From contig QCMG01000006.1 of assembly GCA_003213955.1 (NCBI GenBank), positions 39,421 to 103,420 on the forward strand: a stretch of 64,000 bases of DNA. The letters run 5' to 3'. This DNA is from Prochlorococcus sp. AG-418-M08 (lineage in GTDB: Bacteria > Cyanobacteriota > Cyanobacteriia > PCC-6307 > Cyanobiaceae). A program made the translations under genes and the position numbers. The notes under the pieces were generated by a model that saw nothing but the letters and a program-made list of their open reading frames with translations, was not told the DNA's origin and ran no database searches. Positions within the stretch are counted from its first letter, which is position 1. Each line of letters starts with the position of its first letter. Positions 29,482 to 40,167 of this stretch are shown here, piece after piece.

Positions 29482-30237
29482 TTATTTTTTAAAATCTAAT
29501 TTCAAGGGTCTAAAGCCTTCCCAAGTTATATGATCCAAATGGAATTCAAAGCAGCACGGAATTACTAGCACCCCTTCACTCATTGATTCTCTAAAAAGCT
29601 TCCCATAAAAAGGATCTGCTTCATCTCCAGGAGCAAAATGATCTACATCCTTTCTAGTAATACAAGGAACTAAAACACTTTTACAATTAGGGATTAAACC
29701 TTTCAATTCTACCAAATGTTTTTGTCCTCTTTTGGTCTCTGTATCTGGAAAGAGAGCTATATTATTTTTTGTCCAAGTAGTATTTTTAACCTCAACAAAA
29801 ATGTTACGATTATCAGGATTTGAAGATTTTGGAGTTAAAAGAAAATCTATCCTACTTTTTTTATCTTTCCCATAAGGAACTTCAGACTTAATTTTTGCTA
29901 TTTCTCCCAGTTTATCTTTGAGTAAGTTCTTTTCAATAACTTTTTTAATCAATTTGTTCGCAAATAAAGTATTTATACCAACCCAAACTTCTTTATGATT
30001 ATTTCCTATTACTTTTACTTGTTCCCAAGTCCAAGGTAGCTTCCTTTTAATAGATGAAGAAAAGCTAATTCTTACTTTTGAGCCTTTGTTTAGAAGTCCC
30101 CTCATAGGGCCTGTATTAGCACAATGGGCAGTAACTATTTCTCCATTATCAATTTTAATATCTGCAAGAAATCTTTTATATCTTTTAATTAAGACCCCTT
30201 CAATTAGTGGTTCAAATTCAATAATTCGATCATTCAT
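29482..30237 (-). CDS. sfsA: SfsA family protein (sugar fermentation stimulation homologue)
   Basis: The 251-residue protein matches SfsA throughout: [54 protein letters not shown] and [13 protein letters not shown]. The D and E-x-K residues resemble a PD-(D/E)XK nuclease core, and SfsA is now generally viewed as nuclease-like or DNA-binding, though its role is unclear. It is divergent from murJ with a 73-base gap. No terminator is seen before the amt1 promoter region. Confidence 0.92.
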   Translation of the reverse strand: MNDRIIEFEPLIEGVLIKRYKRFLADIKIDNGEIVTAHCANTGPMRGLLNKGSKVRISFSSSIKRKLPWTWEQVKVIGNNHKEVWVGINTLFANKLIKKVIEKNLLKDKLGEIAKIKSEVPYGKDKKSRIDFLLTPKSSNPDNRNIFVEVKNTTWTKNNIALFPDTETKRGQKHLVELKGLIPNCKSVLVPCITRKDVDHFAPGDEADPFYGKLFRESMSEGVLVIPCCFEFHLDHITWEGFRPLKLDFKK

Positions 30238-30310
30238 AAAGTATGAAGTAAATTAAAAACAAAATATAATGGAATCTAAATCTTCTTGAAAAAGTTTTAA
30301 TTAATATCAC

Positions 30311-31894
30311 ATGAATTCATATTTTAAAAACAATGTGGTTTCAATTTCGTTTGCTACATTTCTAAGTAAAGTAGCAGGTTTTATTAGACAAGTATTTATA
30401 GCTGCCGCCTTTGGAATTGGAATAACCTACGATGCATTTAATTACGCTTACATAATCCCAGGCTTTTTACTTATTATTATTGGAGGAATTAATGGTCCAT
30501 TACATAATGCGGTTGTAGCAGTAATAACTCCTCTCAAGAGCAGAGATGGAGGAATTGTTCTAACCAAAGTAGCTTTTAAACTAACTTTTTTATTTTTAAT
30601 TCTAGGGGTAGTTGTTTATTTCAATTCGGGTTTTCTAATTAATTTAATAGCTCCAAATTTAAGTTTTGAAACTAAATCTATTGCATCTTACCAATTAAGA
30701 ATTCTAACTCCTTGTATTCCTCTTTCTGCTTTTATAGGGTTAAGTTTTGGAGCTTTGAATTCTAGAAATAAATTTTTTATATCAAGCATAAGTCCAGCAA
30801 TAACAAGTCTGATAACAGTTTTATTTATTTCATTTAATTGGATTTTAAATCGTCAAAATACAAATTCTAATTATTTTTTTTATTCAGGATTATTAGCAAT
30901 AGCGACTTTAACAGGTACTTTTATACAATTTGGAGTTCAATGCTGGCAAATCAATAGGATCGGCTTATTTAGATTTAAATCAACTGTTGATTTACTTAAA
31001 AATGAAGAAAAAAGAATTTTTAATCTAATTATTCCTGCATCGGTTTCATCAGGTCTAGGGCAAATTAATGTTTTTATTGATATGTTTTTTGCTTCAGGTT
31101 TTAAAGGAGCAGCATCAGGATTAGCATACGGTAACTTTATAGTGCAAGCTCCGCTTGGCATCTTATCGAATGCTTTGATTTTGCCATTACTTCCAAAATT
31201 TTCAAAATTCAAGAGTGATCAAGATCATAAGAATTTAGAAAAAAGTTTAATAACAGGAATAGAATACTGTTTTTTATCAACTCTTTTTTTTACTGGTATT
31301 TTTTGCACATTTAACACTCAAATAGTGCTATTGATATTTCAAAGAGGGGCTTTTAATTACGAAGCAGTATTTTTAGTCAAAAATATTTTAATTGCCTACG
31401 CTATTGGAATTCCATTTTATCTTTATAGAGATTTATTAGTTAGAACTTACTACGCAATTGAGAGGCCCAAGTTTCCTTTTAGATTATCTTTAGCTGGAAT
31501 AATACTTAATATCTTTTTTGATTGGTTTTTACTAGGTGCTCCAGTAAATAAAATTGGAAACTTATTGCCTTACAGTTTTGGTGTTGTTGGAATAATAATA
31601 TCTTCAGGAATAGTCAACTTACTTATTTGTATCTTTCTTACTGCAAATTTAAAAAATTTTAAAATTAAATTACCTAAAGCTAAATTATTAAAAAAAATTT
31701 TTTTTATTTCATTAGCATCCTTAATTACAAGCATAATTTGCTTTTCAGTTATTAAAGATATCGATACATTAAACTCCAATATTCTGAATTTGATCATATT
31801 AATATTAGGGTTTTTGATATTTTCTATTATTTATTTCTTAACAACCAAGCTATTTGGAGTAAATAAATTAAATATTTTATTTGACAAGCAATAA
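30311..31894 (+). CDS. murJ: Lipid II flippase MurJ
   Basis: MurJ (MviN) flips lipid-linked peptidoglycan precursor to the periplasmic side. The 527-residue protein is hydrophobic throughout, with about 14 predicted helices, and shows the early FLSKVAGFIRQVFIAAAFG motif, QAPLGILSNALILPLLPKFSK near residue 280, and LFQRGAF-like LIFQRGAFN. These are hallmarks of the MurJ branch of the MOP superfamily. It is monocistronic and convergent with the DUF3181-like gene. Confidence 0.94.
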   Translation: MNSYFKNNVVSISFATFLSKVAGFIRQVFIAAAFGIGITYDAFNYAYIIPGFLLIIIGGINGPLHNAVVAVITPLKSRDGGIVLTKVAFKLTFLFLILGVVVYFNSGFLINLIAPNLSFETKSIASYQLRILTPCIPLSAFIGLSFGALNSRNKFFISSISPAITSLITVLFISFNWILNRQNTNSNYFFYSGLLAIATLTGTFIQFGVQCWQINRIGLFRFKSTVDLLKNEEKRIFNLIIPASVSSGLGQINVFIDMFFASGFKGAASGLAYGNFIVQAPLGILSNALILPLLPKFSKFKSDQDHKNLEKSLITGIEYCFLSTLFFTGIFCTFNTQIVLLIFQRGAFNYEAVFLVKNILIAYAIGIPFYLYRDLLVRTYYAIERPKFPFRLSLAGIILNIFFDWFLLGAPVNKIGNLLPYSFGVVGIIISSGIVNLLICIFLTANLKNFKIKLPKAKLLKKIFFISLASLITSIICFSVIKDIDTLNSNILNLIILILGFLIFSIIYFLTTKLFGVNKLNILFDKQ

Positions 31895-31902
31895 ATAATT
31901 TT

Positions 31903-32184
31903 TTAAAGACAATCAAGAATTCCTGCTAAATCTGATATTTGTGATGAAGTAACCAAATCATATAAAGGAATCATTTCTTTCCCATCTCCGATTTTGACCT
32001 TAATTGTATTTAGGCTCAATTTTGCTGCCTCTTGACTTCCTTTATTTAAATTACTTATGCATTCTATGGCAAGATTCCTGGCCAAACCAGCATCTCCAAG
32101 ATAAAGATTCCATTTTTCAATTTTTATAAAAATTTTATCCGAAATAATATTTTCTAAATCACTTATTTGCATCTGAGAATCCAT
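31903..32184 (-). CDS. Small conserved cyanobacterial protein, DUF3181-like
   Basis: The 93-residue acidic protein contains IEKWNLYLGDAGLARNLAIE and ends in DLAGILDCL, which fits my memory of the cyanobacterial DUF3181 family. It has no membrane segment or catalytic motif. It lies nine bases downstream of the small membrane-protein gene on the same strand and is probably co-transcribed with it. Function unknown. Confidence 0.7.
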   Translation of the reverse strand: MDSQMQISDLENIISDKIFIKIEKWNLYLGDAGLARNLAIECISNLNKGSQEAAKLSLNTIKVKIGDGKEMIPLYDLVTSSQISDLAGILDCL

Positions 32185-32193
32185 AATTAAAAT

Positions 32194-32445
32194 TCATGTT
32201 GATTGTTTTGAATAATCCTTAGGTTTTTTGATAATTACGAAAAGTAAATGTAATGAGAGAGCGATTGCCCATCCAATTGCAAAATTGTTAAAAAAAACTA
32301 ATTCATGTTTAATTTCTTTAAAAAGCCAAGTTCCACTAACTACAGCTGTAAATATCATACAGTGAATTACAAAATTGACTATTCGAGAGAAATGTTTGTA
32401 AGTGGGATCTTTTGAATCACCATTGCCATACCATTTAATAGGCAT
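32194..32445 (-). CDS. Small two-helix membrane protein of unknown function
   Basis: The 83-residue protein has two hydrophobic helices (about 25-44 and 51-70) joined by a short polar loop, with a basic C-terminus (KKPKDYSK). I do not recognise the family beyond conserved cyanobacterial membrane protein. It is the first gene of a short minus-strand unit with the DUF3181-like gene, and its start lies 89 bases from the tRNA-Arg gene on the opposite strand. Confidence 0.65.
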   Translation of the reverse strand: MPIKWYGNGDSKDPTYKHFSRIVNFVIHCMIFTAVVSGTWLFKEIKHELVFFNNFAIGWAIALSLHLLFVIIKKPKDYSKQST

Positions 32446-32534
32446 AATTTTGTAATCTAGATTGTTAATAATAGACAGTTTAGCTGAAATCTAGTTGACT
32501 AAGAGACCCAGAACCAGAGATATTACATAAATAT

Positions 32535-32608
32535 GCGCCTGTAGCTCAGTGGATTAGAGCACCTGACTACGGATCAGGGTGTCGGGAGTTCGAATCTCTC
32601 CAGGCGCG
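32535..32608 (+). tRNA. tRNA-Arg (anticodon ACG)
   Basis: A canonical 74-base cloverleaf: acceptor GCGCCTG/CAGGCGC, D arm with AGCTCAGTGGATTAGAGC, anticodon stem CCTGA/TCAGG with ACG at 32569-32571, and a T arm with TTCGAAT. The discriminator is G at 32608 and no CCA is encoded. A34 is expected to become inosine and read CGU/CGC/CGA. A TTGACT at 32495-32500 is a candidate -35 element. Confidence 0.96.
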
Positions 32609-32686
32609 TAAAAAATTATGAAATATTTTTTTTATATTTTCCTTTAAAAAATCGTCTATATTTAAATAATAACTCTTATTATTTTA

Positions 32687-33958
32687 ATGAATATCCTTAA
32701 TGATCTCAAAAAAAGTGATCAGACAATATATAACTTAATTAATTCAGAAAAAAATAGACAAGAAACTCATCTTGAATTAATAGCTAGTGAAAATTTTGCG
32801 TCAATGGCAGTGATGGAGGCCCAAGGTTCAGTTCTTACAAATAAATATGCCGAAGGTCTTCCTCAAAAAAGATATTACGGTGGATGTGAATTTGTTGATG
32901 ATATAGAAGAATTAGCTATCGAAAGAGCTAAGCAAATTTTTAATGCAGATTGGGCAAATGTTCAACCTCATAGCGGAGCACAAGCTAATGCAGCTGTTTT
33001 TTTAAGTCTACTGAATCCTGGTGATACAATTTTAGGAATGGACTTATCTCATGGTGGTCATTTAACACATGGATCTCCAGTTAATATGAGTGGCAAGTGG
33101 TTTAATGCAGTCCACTATGGTGTTGATAAAGAAACAAATAGATTAAATTTTGATGCAATAAAAGATATTGCAATTGCTACAAAACCAAAACTAATTATTT
33201 GTGGATATTCTGCTTATCCAAGAACCATTGATTTTGAATCATTCAGAATAATTGCTGATGAAGTTGGTGCTTTTCTAATGGCTGATATCGCTCACATAGC
33301 AGGGCTAGTAGCGAGTAAACTTCACCCTAATCCAATACCTCATTGTGATGTGGTAACTACTACCACTCATAAGACTTTAAGAGGTCCAAGAGGGGGGTTA
33401 ATTTTGTGTAAAGATAAAGAATTTGGAAAGAAATTTGATAAATCTGTATTCCCTGGAACTCAAGGCGGGCCTTTAGAGCATATTATTGCGGCTAAAGCTG
33501 TTGCCTTTGGAGAGGCTTTACAGCCGAACTTTATAAGTTACTCTAAACAAATTATAAATAATGCAAAAGTTCTTTCTTCAACATTAATAAAAAGGGGGAT
33601 AGATATTGTTAGTGGCGGTACCGATAATCATATTGTTTTACTTGATTTAAGAAGTATTAATATGACAGGTAAAGTAGCTGACTTGCTTGTTAGTGAAGTC
33701 AACATAACAGCAAATAAAAATACCGTCCCCTTTGATCCTGAATCACCTTTCGTTACAAGTGGTCTAAGATTAGGAACTGCAGCATTAACCACAAGAGGTT
33801 TTAATGAGGAAGCATTTATTGAAGTTGGAGAAATCATCGCTGATAGATTACTTAATCCTGATGATTTATTAATAGAAAAAAAATGCAAGGAAAGAGTATT
33901 AACCTTATGTAATCGTTTCCCTCTTTATGAAGGTAAACTTGAACCATCAATTAAATGA
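32687..33958 (+). CDS. glyA: Serine hydroxymethyltransferase
   Basis: GlyA interconverts serine and glycine while charging tetrahydrofolate with a one-carbon unit. The 423-residue protein has [10 protein letters not shown] near the N-terminus, the PLP-lysine motif [14 protein letters not shown] (lysine about 229), and [14 protein letters not shown] near the C-terminus. Full length. Its last 32 bases overlap the start of cinA in another frame, so translation is probably coupled. Confidence 0.98.
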   Translation: MNILNDLKKSDQTIYNLINSEKNRQETHLELIASENFASMAVMEAQGSVLTNKYAEGLPQKRYYGGCEFVDDIEELAIERAKQIFNADWANVQPHSGAQANAAVFLSLLNPGDTILGMDLSHGGHLTHGSPVNMSGKWFNAVHYGVDKETNRLNFDAIKDIAIATKPKLIICGYSAYPRTIDFESFRIIADEVGAFLMADIAHIAGLVASKLHPNPIPHCDVVTTTTHKTLRGPRGGLILCKDKEFGKKFDKSVFPGTQGGPLEHIIAAKAVAFGEALQPNFISYSKQIINNAKVLSSTLIKRGIDIVSGGTDNHIVLLDLRSINMTGKVADLLVSEVNITANKNTVPFDPESPFVTSGLRLGTAALTTRGFNEEAFIEVGEIIADRLLNPDDLLIEKKCKERVLTLCNRFPLYEGKLEPSIK

Positions 33959-35228
33959 TCCCGATATTAAAGGGGTTGAAATCCTATCTATAGGAACCGA
34001 ATTACTTCTAGGTAATATAGTAAATACAAATTCTCAGTGGATTTCTGAGGAGTTATCTTCCTTAGGACTTAATCATTTCAGGCAGTCGACAGTAGGAGAT
34101 AATTCCAAAAGGATAAGTAAGTTAATTAAAGAAATATCTTCAAGAAGTCATCTATTAATTACTACAGGTGGACTAGGGCCTACTCCAGATGATTTAACTA
34201 CTGAGGCAATAGCTAAAACGTTTAATACCAAACTTTTTGAAAGAGAATATTTATGGGATGAAATAAAAAAAAAGATTTCCTTTTCAGGCTCAATTCCCCA
34301 TAATTCTAGTTTAAAAAAACAATGTATGTTTCCTAAAGATGCTCAAATAATTAATAATCCAACTGGCACTGCTCCTGGAATGATATGGGAACCAATAAAG
34401 GGATTTACTATCTTCACTTTCCCTGGAGTACCAAGTGAAATGAAAGCTATGTGGAAAGAAACAGCAGTTGATCATATTAAAAAGAATTTTTCAGATGGCT
34501 CTATATTTTTCTCGACTACTCTTAAATTTTCAGGAATAGGAGAGTCTACTCTCTCAGAAAAAATTGATAAACTTTTGAAACTAAAAAACCCGACTGTTGC
34601 TCCATATGCAAACTTAGGAGAGGTGAAGATTAGAATAACAGCAAAAGGTGAAAATAAATTAGAGGCGAGAGATCTTATAAAACCAGTAAAAGACGAATTG
34701 CAAAATGAGTTTTCAAAATTTATTTTTGGTGAAGATGATGATAATTTATCAAGTGTATTAATAAAAGAATTAATAACTAGAAAGGAATCTCTTGGTTTTG
34801 CAGAGTCCTGTACGGGAGGTCTTCTCTCATCTACTATTACAGCAATATCAGGTTCTTCTCAAGTTTTTAAAGGTAGTATTATTTCTTACAGTAATGAACT
34901 CAAACAATCATTATTAAATGTTCCTGGAAATCTGATAAAAAAACATGGTGCTGTCTCTGAAGAGGTCGCACAAAATATGGCTATTAATGCGAAAGAAAAA
35001 CTAAACACTGATTGGTCAATCGCAATTAGTGGAATTGCTGGTCCCAGTGGAGGTAATAAAGAAAAACCAGTTGGACTTGTTTATATCTCAATTGCAGGGC
35101 CAGATGACCATATTACAAATATTAAAAAGTTATTTAGCTCAAGTAGAAATAGAATTGAAATTCAAAGACTAAGTGTAAATGTGTGTTTAAACAGTCTTAG
35201 ATTAATCTTATTATCTAATAGTAAGTAA
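33927..35228 (+). CDS. cinA: CinA-family protein
   Basis: The 433-residue protein has the two expected domains. The N-terminal MoCF-like domain has [17 protein letters not shown] and [16 protein letters not shown], and the C-terminal nicotinamide-nucleotide amidohydrolase-like domain has [16 protein letters not shown], with the catalytic serine, and [11 protein letters not shown]. CinA homologues act in pyridine-nucleotide salvage or repair and, in some bacteria, competence. The ATG at 33927 lies inside glyA; a TTG at 33939 is an alternative. It belongs to a run of co-directed genes from glyA to leuD. Confidence 0.94.
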   Translation: MKVNLNHQLNDPDIKGVEILSIGTELLLGNIVNTNSQWISEELSSLGLNHFRQSTVGDNSKRISKLIKEISSRSHLLITTGGLGPTPDDLTTEAIAKTFNTKLFEREYLWDEIKKKISFSGSIPHNSSLKKQCMFPKDAQIINNPTGTAPGMIWEPIKGFTIFTFPGVPSEMKAMWKETAVDHIKKNFSDGSIFFSTTLKFSGIGESTLSEKIDKLLKLKNPTVAPYANLGEVKIRITAKGENKLEARDLIKPVKDELQNEFSKFIFGEDDDNLSSVLIKELITRKESLGFAESCTGGLLSSTITAISGSSQVFKGSIISYSNELKQSLLNVPGNLIKKHGAVSEEVAQNMAINAKEKLNTDWSIAISGIAGPSGGNKEKPVGLVYISIAGPDDHITNIKKLFSSSRNRIEIQRLSVNVCLNSLRLILLSNSK

Positions 35229-35241
35229 CTTTTTATTCAAA

Positions 35242-36651
35242 TTGAGTCAAGATACCTTATTTGATAAAGTGTGGGAATTACATAAAGTTGCAAATCTTCC
35301 TGGTGGCTCAGATCAAATCTTTATCGGTCTTCACCTTATTCATGAAGTGACTAGCCCACAAGCATTTGGAGCTTTAAAAGATAAAAATTTAAAAGTAAAG
35401 TTTCCAAATAGAACTGTTGCAACAGTAGATCATATTGTGCCAACAGATAATCAAAGCAGACCTTTTAAAGATAATTTGGCAGAACAAATGATTCATACTC
35501 TAGAAAAGAATTGTTTAGAACACAAAATTAAATTTTTTAATATTGGCAGTGGTAAACAAGGAATTGTTCATGTAGTGGCTCCAGAACTTGGGCTTACACA
35601 ACCAGGAATGACAATAGCTTGTGGAGATTCTCATACATCAACACATGGAGCCTTTGGATCAATTGCCTTTGGGATTGGTACTAGTCAAGTAAGAGATGTA
35701 CTTGCTAGTCAAACAATTGCCATGAATAAACTGAAAGTTAGGCAAATTTGGTGTGAAAATAAATTATCCAATGGAATTTATGCTAAGGATTTAGTACTAC
35801 ATATAATTAATCGTCTTGGAGTAAAAGCTGGTGTAGGTTATGCCTATGAATTTGCGGGCCCAGCTATAAGTGCATTATCAATGGAAGAGAGGATGACTAT
35901 ATGTAATATGTCTATTGAAGGAGGTGCAAGATGCGGTTATATAAATCCTGATGAAAAAACTTTTAGTTATATCAAGGATAAATTATGCTCCCCTCAAAAT
36001 AAAAATTGGGATAAGGCCACCCAGTGGTGGGAATCTTTGCGAAGCAATGAGAATTCTATTTATGATGATGTTGTTAAGATAGATGCTTCCAAAGTTGAAC
36101 CTACTGTTACATGGGGAATTACTCCAGGACAAAGTATAGGAATTAACCAAAAAATTCCCTCATTAAAAGAAATACATCCAAACGATAAGTTTATTGCAGG
36201 GGAAGCTTATGATTATATGGGTTTTAAACCTGGACAACCAATAAAAGATACACCTATCGATGTGTGTTTTATAGGTAGTTGTACAAATGGAAGAATTAGT
36301 GACCTAAGAGTTGCTGCTAAAGTATTAGGAAACCATAAAATAGCAAAAAATATAAGAGCTTTTGTGGTTCCAGGATCAGAGAGAGTTGCAAAAGAAGCCA
36401 AAGAGGAAGGTCTTGATAAGATATTTTTAAATGCAGGTTTTCAGTGGAGAGAGCCAGGATGTTCGATGTGTTTAGCAATGAACTCTGACAAATTAATAGG
36501 TAATCAAGTCAGTGCAAGTTCTAGTAATAGAAATTTTAAAGGTAGACAAGGATCTCCAAGTGGTAGAACACTCTTAATGAGTCCTGCTATGGTAGCTGCT
36601 GCTGCCATAAAAGGGAAAGTAAGCGATGTTAGGGATTTTCTCAACAAATGA
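35242..36651 (+). CDS. leuC: 3-isopropylmalate dehydratase large subunit
   Basis: LeuC with LeuD isomerises isopropylmalate in leucine synthesis. The 469-residue protein shows [21 protein letters not shown] and the three 4Fe-4S cysteines in IGSCTNGR and [10 protein letters not shown], with the C-terminal [10 protein letters not shown]. The start is a TTG at 35242. Its stop overlaps the leuD start by four bases. Confidence 0.97.
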   Translation: MSQDTLFDKVWELHKVANLPGGSDQIFIGLHLIHEVTSPQAFGALKDKNLKVKFPNRTVATVDHIVPTDNQSRPFKDNLAEQMIHTLEKNCLEHKIKFFNIGSGKQGIVHVVAPELGLTQPGMTIACGDSHTSTHGAFGSIAFGIGTSQVRDVLASQTIAMNKLKVRQIWCENKLSNGIYAKDLVLHIINRLGVKAGVGYAYEFAGPAISALSMEERMTICNMSIEGGARCGYINPDEKTFSYIKDKLCSPQNKNWDKATQWWESLRSNENSIYDDVVKIDASKVEPTVTWGITPGQSIGINQKIPSLKEIHPNDKFIAGEAYDYMGFKPGQPIKDTPIDVCFIGSCTNGRISDLRVAAKVLGNHKIAKNIRAFVVPGSERVAKEAKEEGLDKIFLNAGFQWREPGCSMCLAMNSDKLIGNQVSASSSNRNFKGRQGSPSGRTLLMSPAMVAAAAIKGKVSDVRDFLNK

Positions 36652-37268
36652 ACGATAAATTCAACCCCCCTGTAGGACGATTTTCTAAAATAAATGGTAA
36701 ATGTATCTCGTTATTGGGAGATGATATTGATACTGATAGAATAATTCCTGCTCGTTTTTTGAAATGTGTTAATTTTGATTCCTTGGGAAAATCTGTTTTT
36801 GATGATGATCGCAAAGCTCTTCAAGGAAAGCATCCCTTTGATTTAGAATCTAATAAGGGAGCTTCGATACTTATAGTTAACAGCAATTTTGGATGTGGTT
36901 CAAGTAGAGAACATGCCCCCCAAGCATTAATGAGATGGGGAATAAAAGCAATCATAGGCGAAAGTTTCGCCGATATATTTTATAGTAATTGTATTGCCAT
37001 TGGTATTCCATGTTTTACGCTTTCAAAGAATTCAATAAAAATTATCCAAAAATATATAGATAATAAAGATTTAATTTTAAAAATTGATCTTTTGAAATCT
37101 AACGCATCATCAAAAGATTTAAACTTTCATCTTGAAATAAAAGAAACTTCAAGACAAATGTTTTTATCCGGAGAATGGGATACTACATCAAAATTAATTG
37201 AAAATGTTGATTTGATTGAAAATAAATTAAATGATTTACCTTATATAAAATTTAATCCTAAATTCTAA
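36648..37268 (+). CDS. leuD: 3-isopropylmalate dehydratase small subunit
   Basis: LeuD is the swivelling small subunit of isopropylmalate isomerase. The 206-residue protein has [17 protein letters not shown], the substrate-loop motif [19 protein letters not shown], and [15 protein letters not shown]. It is coupled to leuC by a four-base overlap. It ends three bases from the convergent LptD-like gene, which leaves no spacer for a separate terminator. Confidence 0.97.
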   Translation: MNDKFNPPVGRFSKINGKCISLLGDDIDTDRIIPARFLKCVNFDSLGKSVFDDDRKALQGKHPFDLESNKGASILIVNSNFGCGSSREHAPQALMRWGIKAIIGESFADIFYSNCIAIGIPCFTLSKNSIKIIQKYIDNKDLILKIDLLKSNASSKDLNFHLEIKETSRQMFLSGEWDTTSKLIENVDLIENKLNDLPYIKFNPKF

Positions 37269-37271
37269 TAT

Positions 37272-39275
37272 CTATTTGAAGCCAAATAAACTAAAAGAAA
37301 TACCTCCTGCTTCATTATGAGGTTGATAAAATACCCCAAATTCATAAGATCTTTTTTTCCAATTTAATGAGATTTTAGAACTTATGAATTCAGCATAATC
37401 TTTTGATCGAGATACTTTTAGAGTCGCAGAATTTTTCAGAATAAGCGGTCCAAACAACTGTTGGTCCAAAGCAATCCCTAACGTGAATTTATCAGAAATC
37501 TGATCAAACTTAAACAAACTATCGCCACTTTTTATTTTGTAAAAAGGTAATAAACTAATCCTGGTATAGTCAAAAGATCTTTTTTTAAAATCACCAAAAA
37601 CAAACTCCGGACCGGCTCCTATTCCCAAGTACCTTTGATTATTTTCACTACCATAAAAAGAATAAGATAATTCAAATTTGGTATTAAAGCTAAGTCCCTT
37701 CTTAATTGGCTCAGGAATATAATTAAATGAACTATCAACCAATAAATTTGAAGGCTGATCAACATTTATTGGAATTTTTTGATCTAAAGAATAAAATAAA
37801 TTACCTTTTGTGGTTTTAACCAAATTTTTACTATTTAGTGCTTCTCCTTTGAAATTTGCCAAACCTAAAGAAAAGACTTCAGTATTACTAACTCCATTTA
37901 ATACCCAATAATTTTGTTTTTCTAATTTTGAACCATATCCTCCATAGATCTCAGTTTCACCTAAGGATCCATTCCAAACCCTATCTCTATAAATTCCGAA
38001 GAAACTTTTATTCCATTTTGAATTTAAAAAGGTAATATCTTTGCTTAAATTAGTTTTTAATCTTATAGCTTCTGAAAATTTTTCAGGATCAAAAGAATTA
38101 TTTTGTTGATCTATTACTAAAGTCCATTTGTTAATTTCCCCTTTGATTCGAGAATTTAGAGCAAAATAATCTTTAAATGTTGCATTTCTTTTAACCTTAT
38201 CACCAGTTATAGAATCTCCATCATTTACAAAACTTTTTGTATAACCTTGGAGTGAGCGTTGAAGTAAAAATTGTGGTTCTATATCAAGAGTAAAATTATC
38301 AAATATATTTATTGAATTATGTCTTCTACCAAAATAAATTCCATCTTTTTCAATATTATCAAATCCAACGTTCCAAGAAGCTTCATATCTAATTTCTTTG
38401 GTTAAAGTTCTATTTCCAAACCAGAAGGGGATAGTGATTTTCTCATCTAAAATCAAAAAGTTTACTGCAGATTTAAATCTCAATTTTTCTTTTTCTGCAA
38501 CAGCTTCAAGTGAATTGACTTGAATTTTAACTTGTTTTAATTCAAGTAAATCATTAGATAATATAGCTTTAGCACTTGTCCATTTATTTTCATCGATTTG
38601 GATCTTATCAGTAATTAATACCCAATTTTCAACACTATTTGGAGTAAAACTAACTTTATCTTTTTTTATCTCTTTTAAAATTTCATTTTTTTTAATATCT
38701 GAATTTTCAAAATTAGAAAATAAATCATTAATAAGATTATTTGTCTTCAATAATCCATTAACGTCTAATAAATAACCTTTTTTATCATTGAAATCATATT
38801 TTAAGCTAGACATTTTGAATATTTGTTCGCCAATATTCAAAGAAACATTACCCTCCGCAATAATAATCTTTTTAGTTTTATCATAAATAATCCTATCTGC
38901 TTTCATAATTTGGCCTTTATAAAAAACAAGGACATTACCTTCAGCATTTAAAATATTATTTTCCTCAGATTGTATTTCCGATTGGATCTCTAACTCTTTT
39001 TTACTATTACTAAAATTTGCTAAAAGTAATGGGCTCAGCCCCTTGAGGGTATTTATATCATTGTCTTTTGAATATATTGTATTGTTATATTTTTTGTATG
39101 AATTATGTTCTGATACTTTTCTATTTATGGGAAAAACTCTCTCAGCATGAGTAATATTTTTAGTTTTTTGATTTTTAGTCCCAATAGTTAGCAATTCAAA
39201 TGCTTTTACTGATGAGGATAAGTTTATTAAAGTAAAAACAAAAGGTATAACTCGTATAAGCTTTCTTATATTCAA
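37272..39275 (-). CDS. LptD/OstA-like outer-membrane protein (DUF3769 type)
   Basis: The 667-residue protein starts with a signal-peptide-like segment (about 1-25). An OstA/LptA-like beta region follows near residues 100-170 (AEGNVLVFYKGQIMKADRII, AEGNVSLNIG). The long C-terminal part consists of alternating beta strands and ends in an aromatic residue-containing FSLFGFK. This layout matches the cyanobacterial LptD-like family DUF3769, which inserts lipopolysaccharide into the outer membrane. Family recognition is by pattern, and the exact DUF number is from memory. It probably has its own promoter next to psbI. Confidence 0.82.
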   Translation of the reverse strand: MNIRKLIRVIPFVFTLINLSSSVKAFELLTIGTKNQKTKNITHAERVFPINRKVSEHNSYKKYNNTIYSKDNDINTLKGLSPLLLANFSNSKKELEIQSEIQSEENNILNAEGNVLVFYKGQIMKADRIIYDKTKKIIIAEGNVSLNIGEQIFKMSSLKYDFNDKKGYLLDVNGLLKTNNLINDLFSNFENSDIKKNEILKEIKKDKVSFTPNSVENWVLITDKIQIDENKWTSAKAILSNDLLELKQVKIQVNSLEAVAEKEKLRFKSAVNFLILDEKITIPFWFGNRTLTKEIRYEASWNVGFDNIEKDGIYFGRRHNSINIFDNFTLDIEPQFLLQRSLQGYTKSFVNDGDSITGDKVKRNATFKDYFALNSRIKGEINKWTLVIDQQNNSFDPEKFSEAIRLKTNLSKDITFLNSKWNKSFFGIYRDRVWNGSLGETEIYGGYGSKLEKQNYWVLNGVSNTEVFSLGLANFKGEALNSKNLVKTTKGNLFYSLDQKIPINVDQPSNLLVDSSFNYIPEPIKKGLSFNTKFELSYSFYGSENNQRYLGIGAGPEFVFGDFKKRSFDYTRISLLPFYKIKSGDSLFKFDQISDKFTLGIALDQQLFGPLILKNSATLKVSRSKDYAEFISSKISLNWKKRSYEFGVFYQPHNEAGGISFSLFGFK

Positions 39276-39302
39276 AATGATGAAAAGATTAAATACTTAG
39301 AG

Positions 39303-39431
39303 TTAATCCTGAGGACTTTCTAAATCTTTTCTATTTGGAGTTCTTGTAGGATCACTCGCTAGAAATCCAAACAGAAATATTCCCACAAAGAAAAAAACAA
39401 TTGTGTAAACAGAAATTTTAAGTGCAAGCAT
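39303..39431 (-). CDS. psbI: Photosystem II reaction-centre protein I
   Basis: The 42-residue product is PsbI, a single-helix subunit beside D1 and CP43. It reads [19 protein letters not shown] in its membrane half and has the typical soluble tail [13 protein letters not shown]. Start is ATG. It is too short for ordinary ORF thresholds. It lies 128 bases downstream of psbN on the same strand, and 28 bases upstream of the LptD-like start. Confidence 0.97.
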
Positions 39432-39559
39432 AGAATTGACGAAAGCTGACAGGATTACATCCTATTAAATTTATATTTAATTTATGATAAAAGGTTTACT
39501 TTTTGTATTTTTGGTAAATTTTGAAATACTTCATAACGCTAACAAAATATCAAATACAA

Positions 39560-39712
39560 TTAATCATCATGATCATCCCAGGGATCAGTTAGCTTTGCAG
39601 CCTTGGGTCCAAACGCTGTCCATAGTCCAAAACCTGTTAAAGCTAATAGTAAAGCAAGGACTGTAACTGCTACAGAAACAGCTGGATCTGGGGCGGATGA
39701 TAAAGTTTGCAT
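39560..39712 (-). CDS. psbN: PsbN, photosystem II assembly factor
   Basis: The 50-residue protein has one hydrophobic helix (about 14-34) and the strongly conserved tail [20 protein letters not shown]. PsbN was once listed as a photosystem II subunit but is now regarded as an assembly or repair factor for the reaction centre. It is divergent from psbH, with 79 bases between the starts, the classical cyanobacterial arrangement. The divergent gap must hold both promoters. Confidence 0.97.
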   Translation of the reverse strand: MQTLSSAPDPAVSVAVTVLALLLALTGFGLWTAFGPKAAKLTDPWDDHDD

Positions 39713-39791
39713 CAATTTTGGTGAGTTTGTGAACAATTTATGTATTAATTCTTATACAATAACGAAATATATTCGATTTAGAGCAATTACT

Positions 39792-39992
39792 ATGGGCCAA
39801 AAAACTGCATTAGGAACTCTTTTAAAAGCTATTGGAAACTCAGGACAAGGAAAAGTTGTTCCAGGATGGGGAGCTGTTCCTATTATGACTGTTATAGGTT
39901 TACTATTATTAGTCTTCCTTGTTATCCTTCTACAAATTTACAATCAATCATTACTCCTACAGGGTTTTTCAGTGGATTGGAATGGTAACTAA
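39792..39992 (+). CDS. psbH: Photosystem II protein H
   Basis: The 66-residue product is Psb[21 protein letters not shown] on the cytoplasmic side, the [15 protein letters not shown] entry to one transmembrane helix, and [10 protein letters not shown] at the C-terminus. The ATG at 39792 is the right start; a longer open frame from 39603 only reads antisense through psbN. A TACAAT at 39755-39760 is a plausible -10 element. No clear terminator follows in the 175-base gap before pth, only A/T-only inverted sequence at about 39993-40017. Confidence 0.97.
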   Translation: MGQKTALGTLLKAIGNSGQGKVVPGWGAVPIMTVIGLLLLVFLVILLQIYNQSLLLQGFSVDWNGN

Positions 39993-40167
39993 AAAAATTA
40001 AATTTTTTTAAAAAAATTGATATGTTGGTAAGAAATTTGAAAATATGTATAGATTTACAATCATATTAATTAAAAACTTTGATAGTTTTTTGTCTAATAA
40101 ACATTACGAAAAAAATTATTAAGTTTCCATATTTCTAATTTAAAAAATTAGGGATAAAATTTAAATT

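Noticed and set aside
39484..39992. Longer plus-strand frames over psbN and upstream of PsbH (60 and 129 residues).
   Set aside because: They run antisense through psbN; the conserved PsbH protein begins at 39792 and psbN is on the minus strand.
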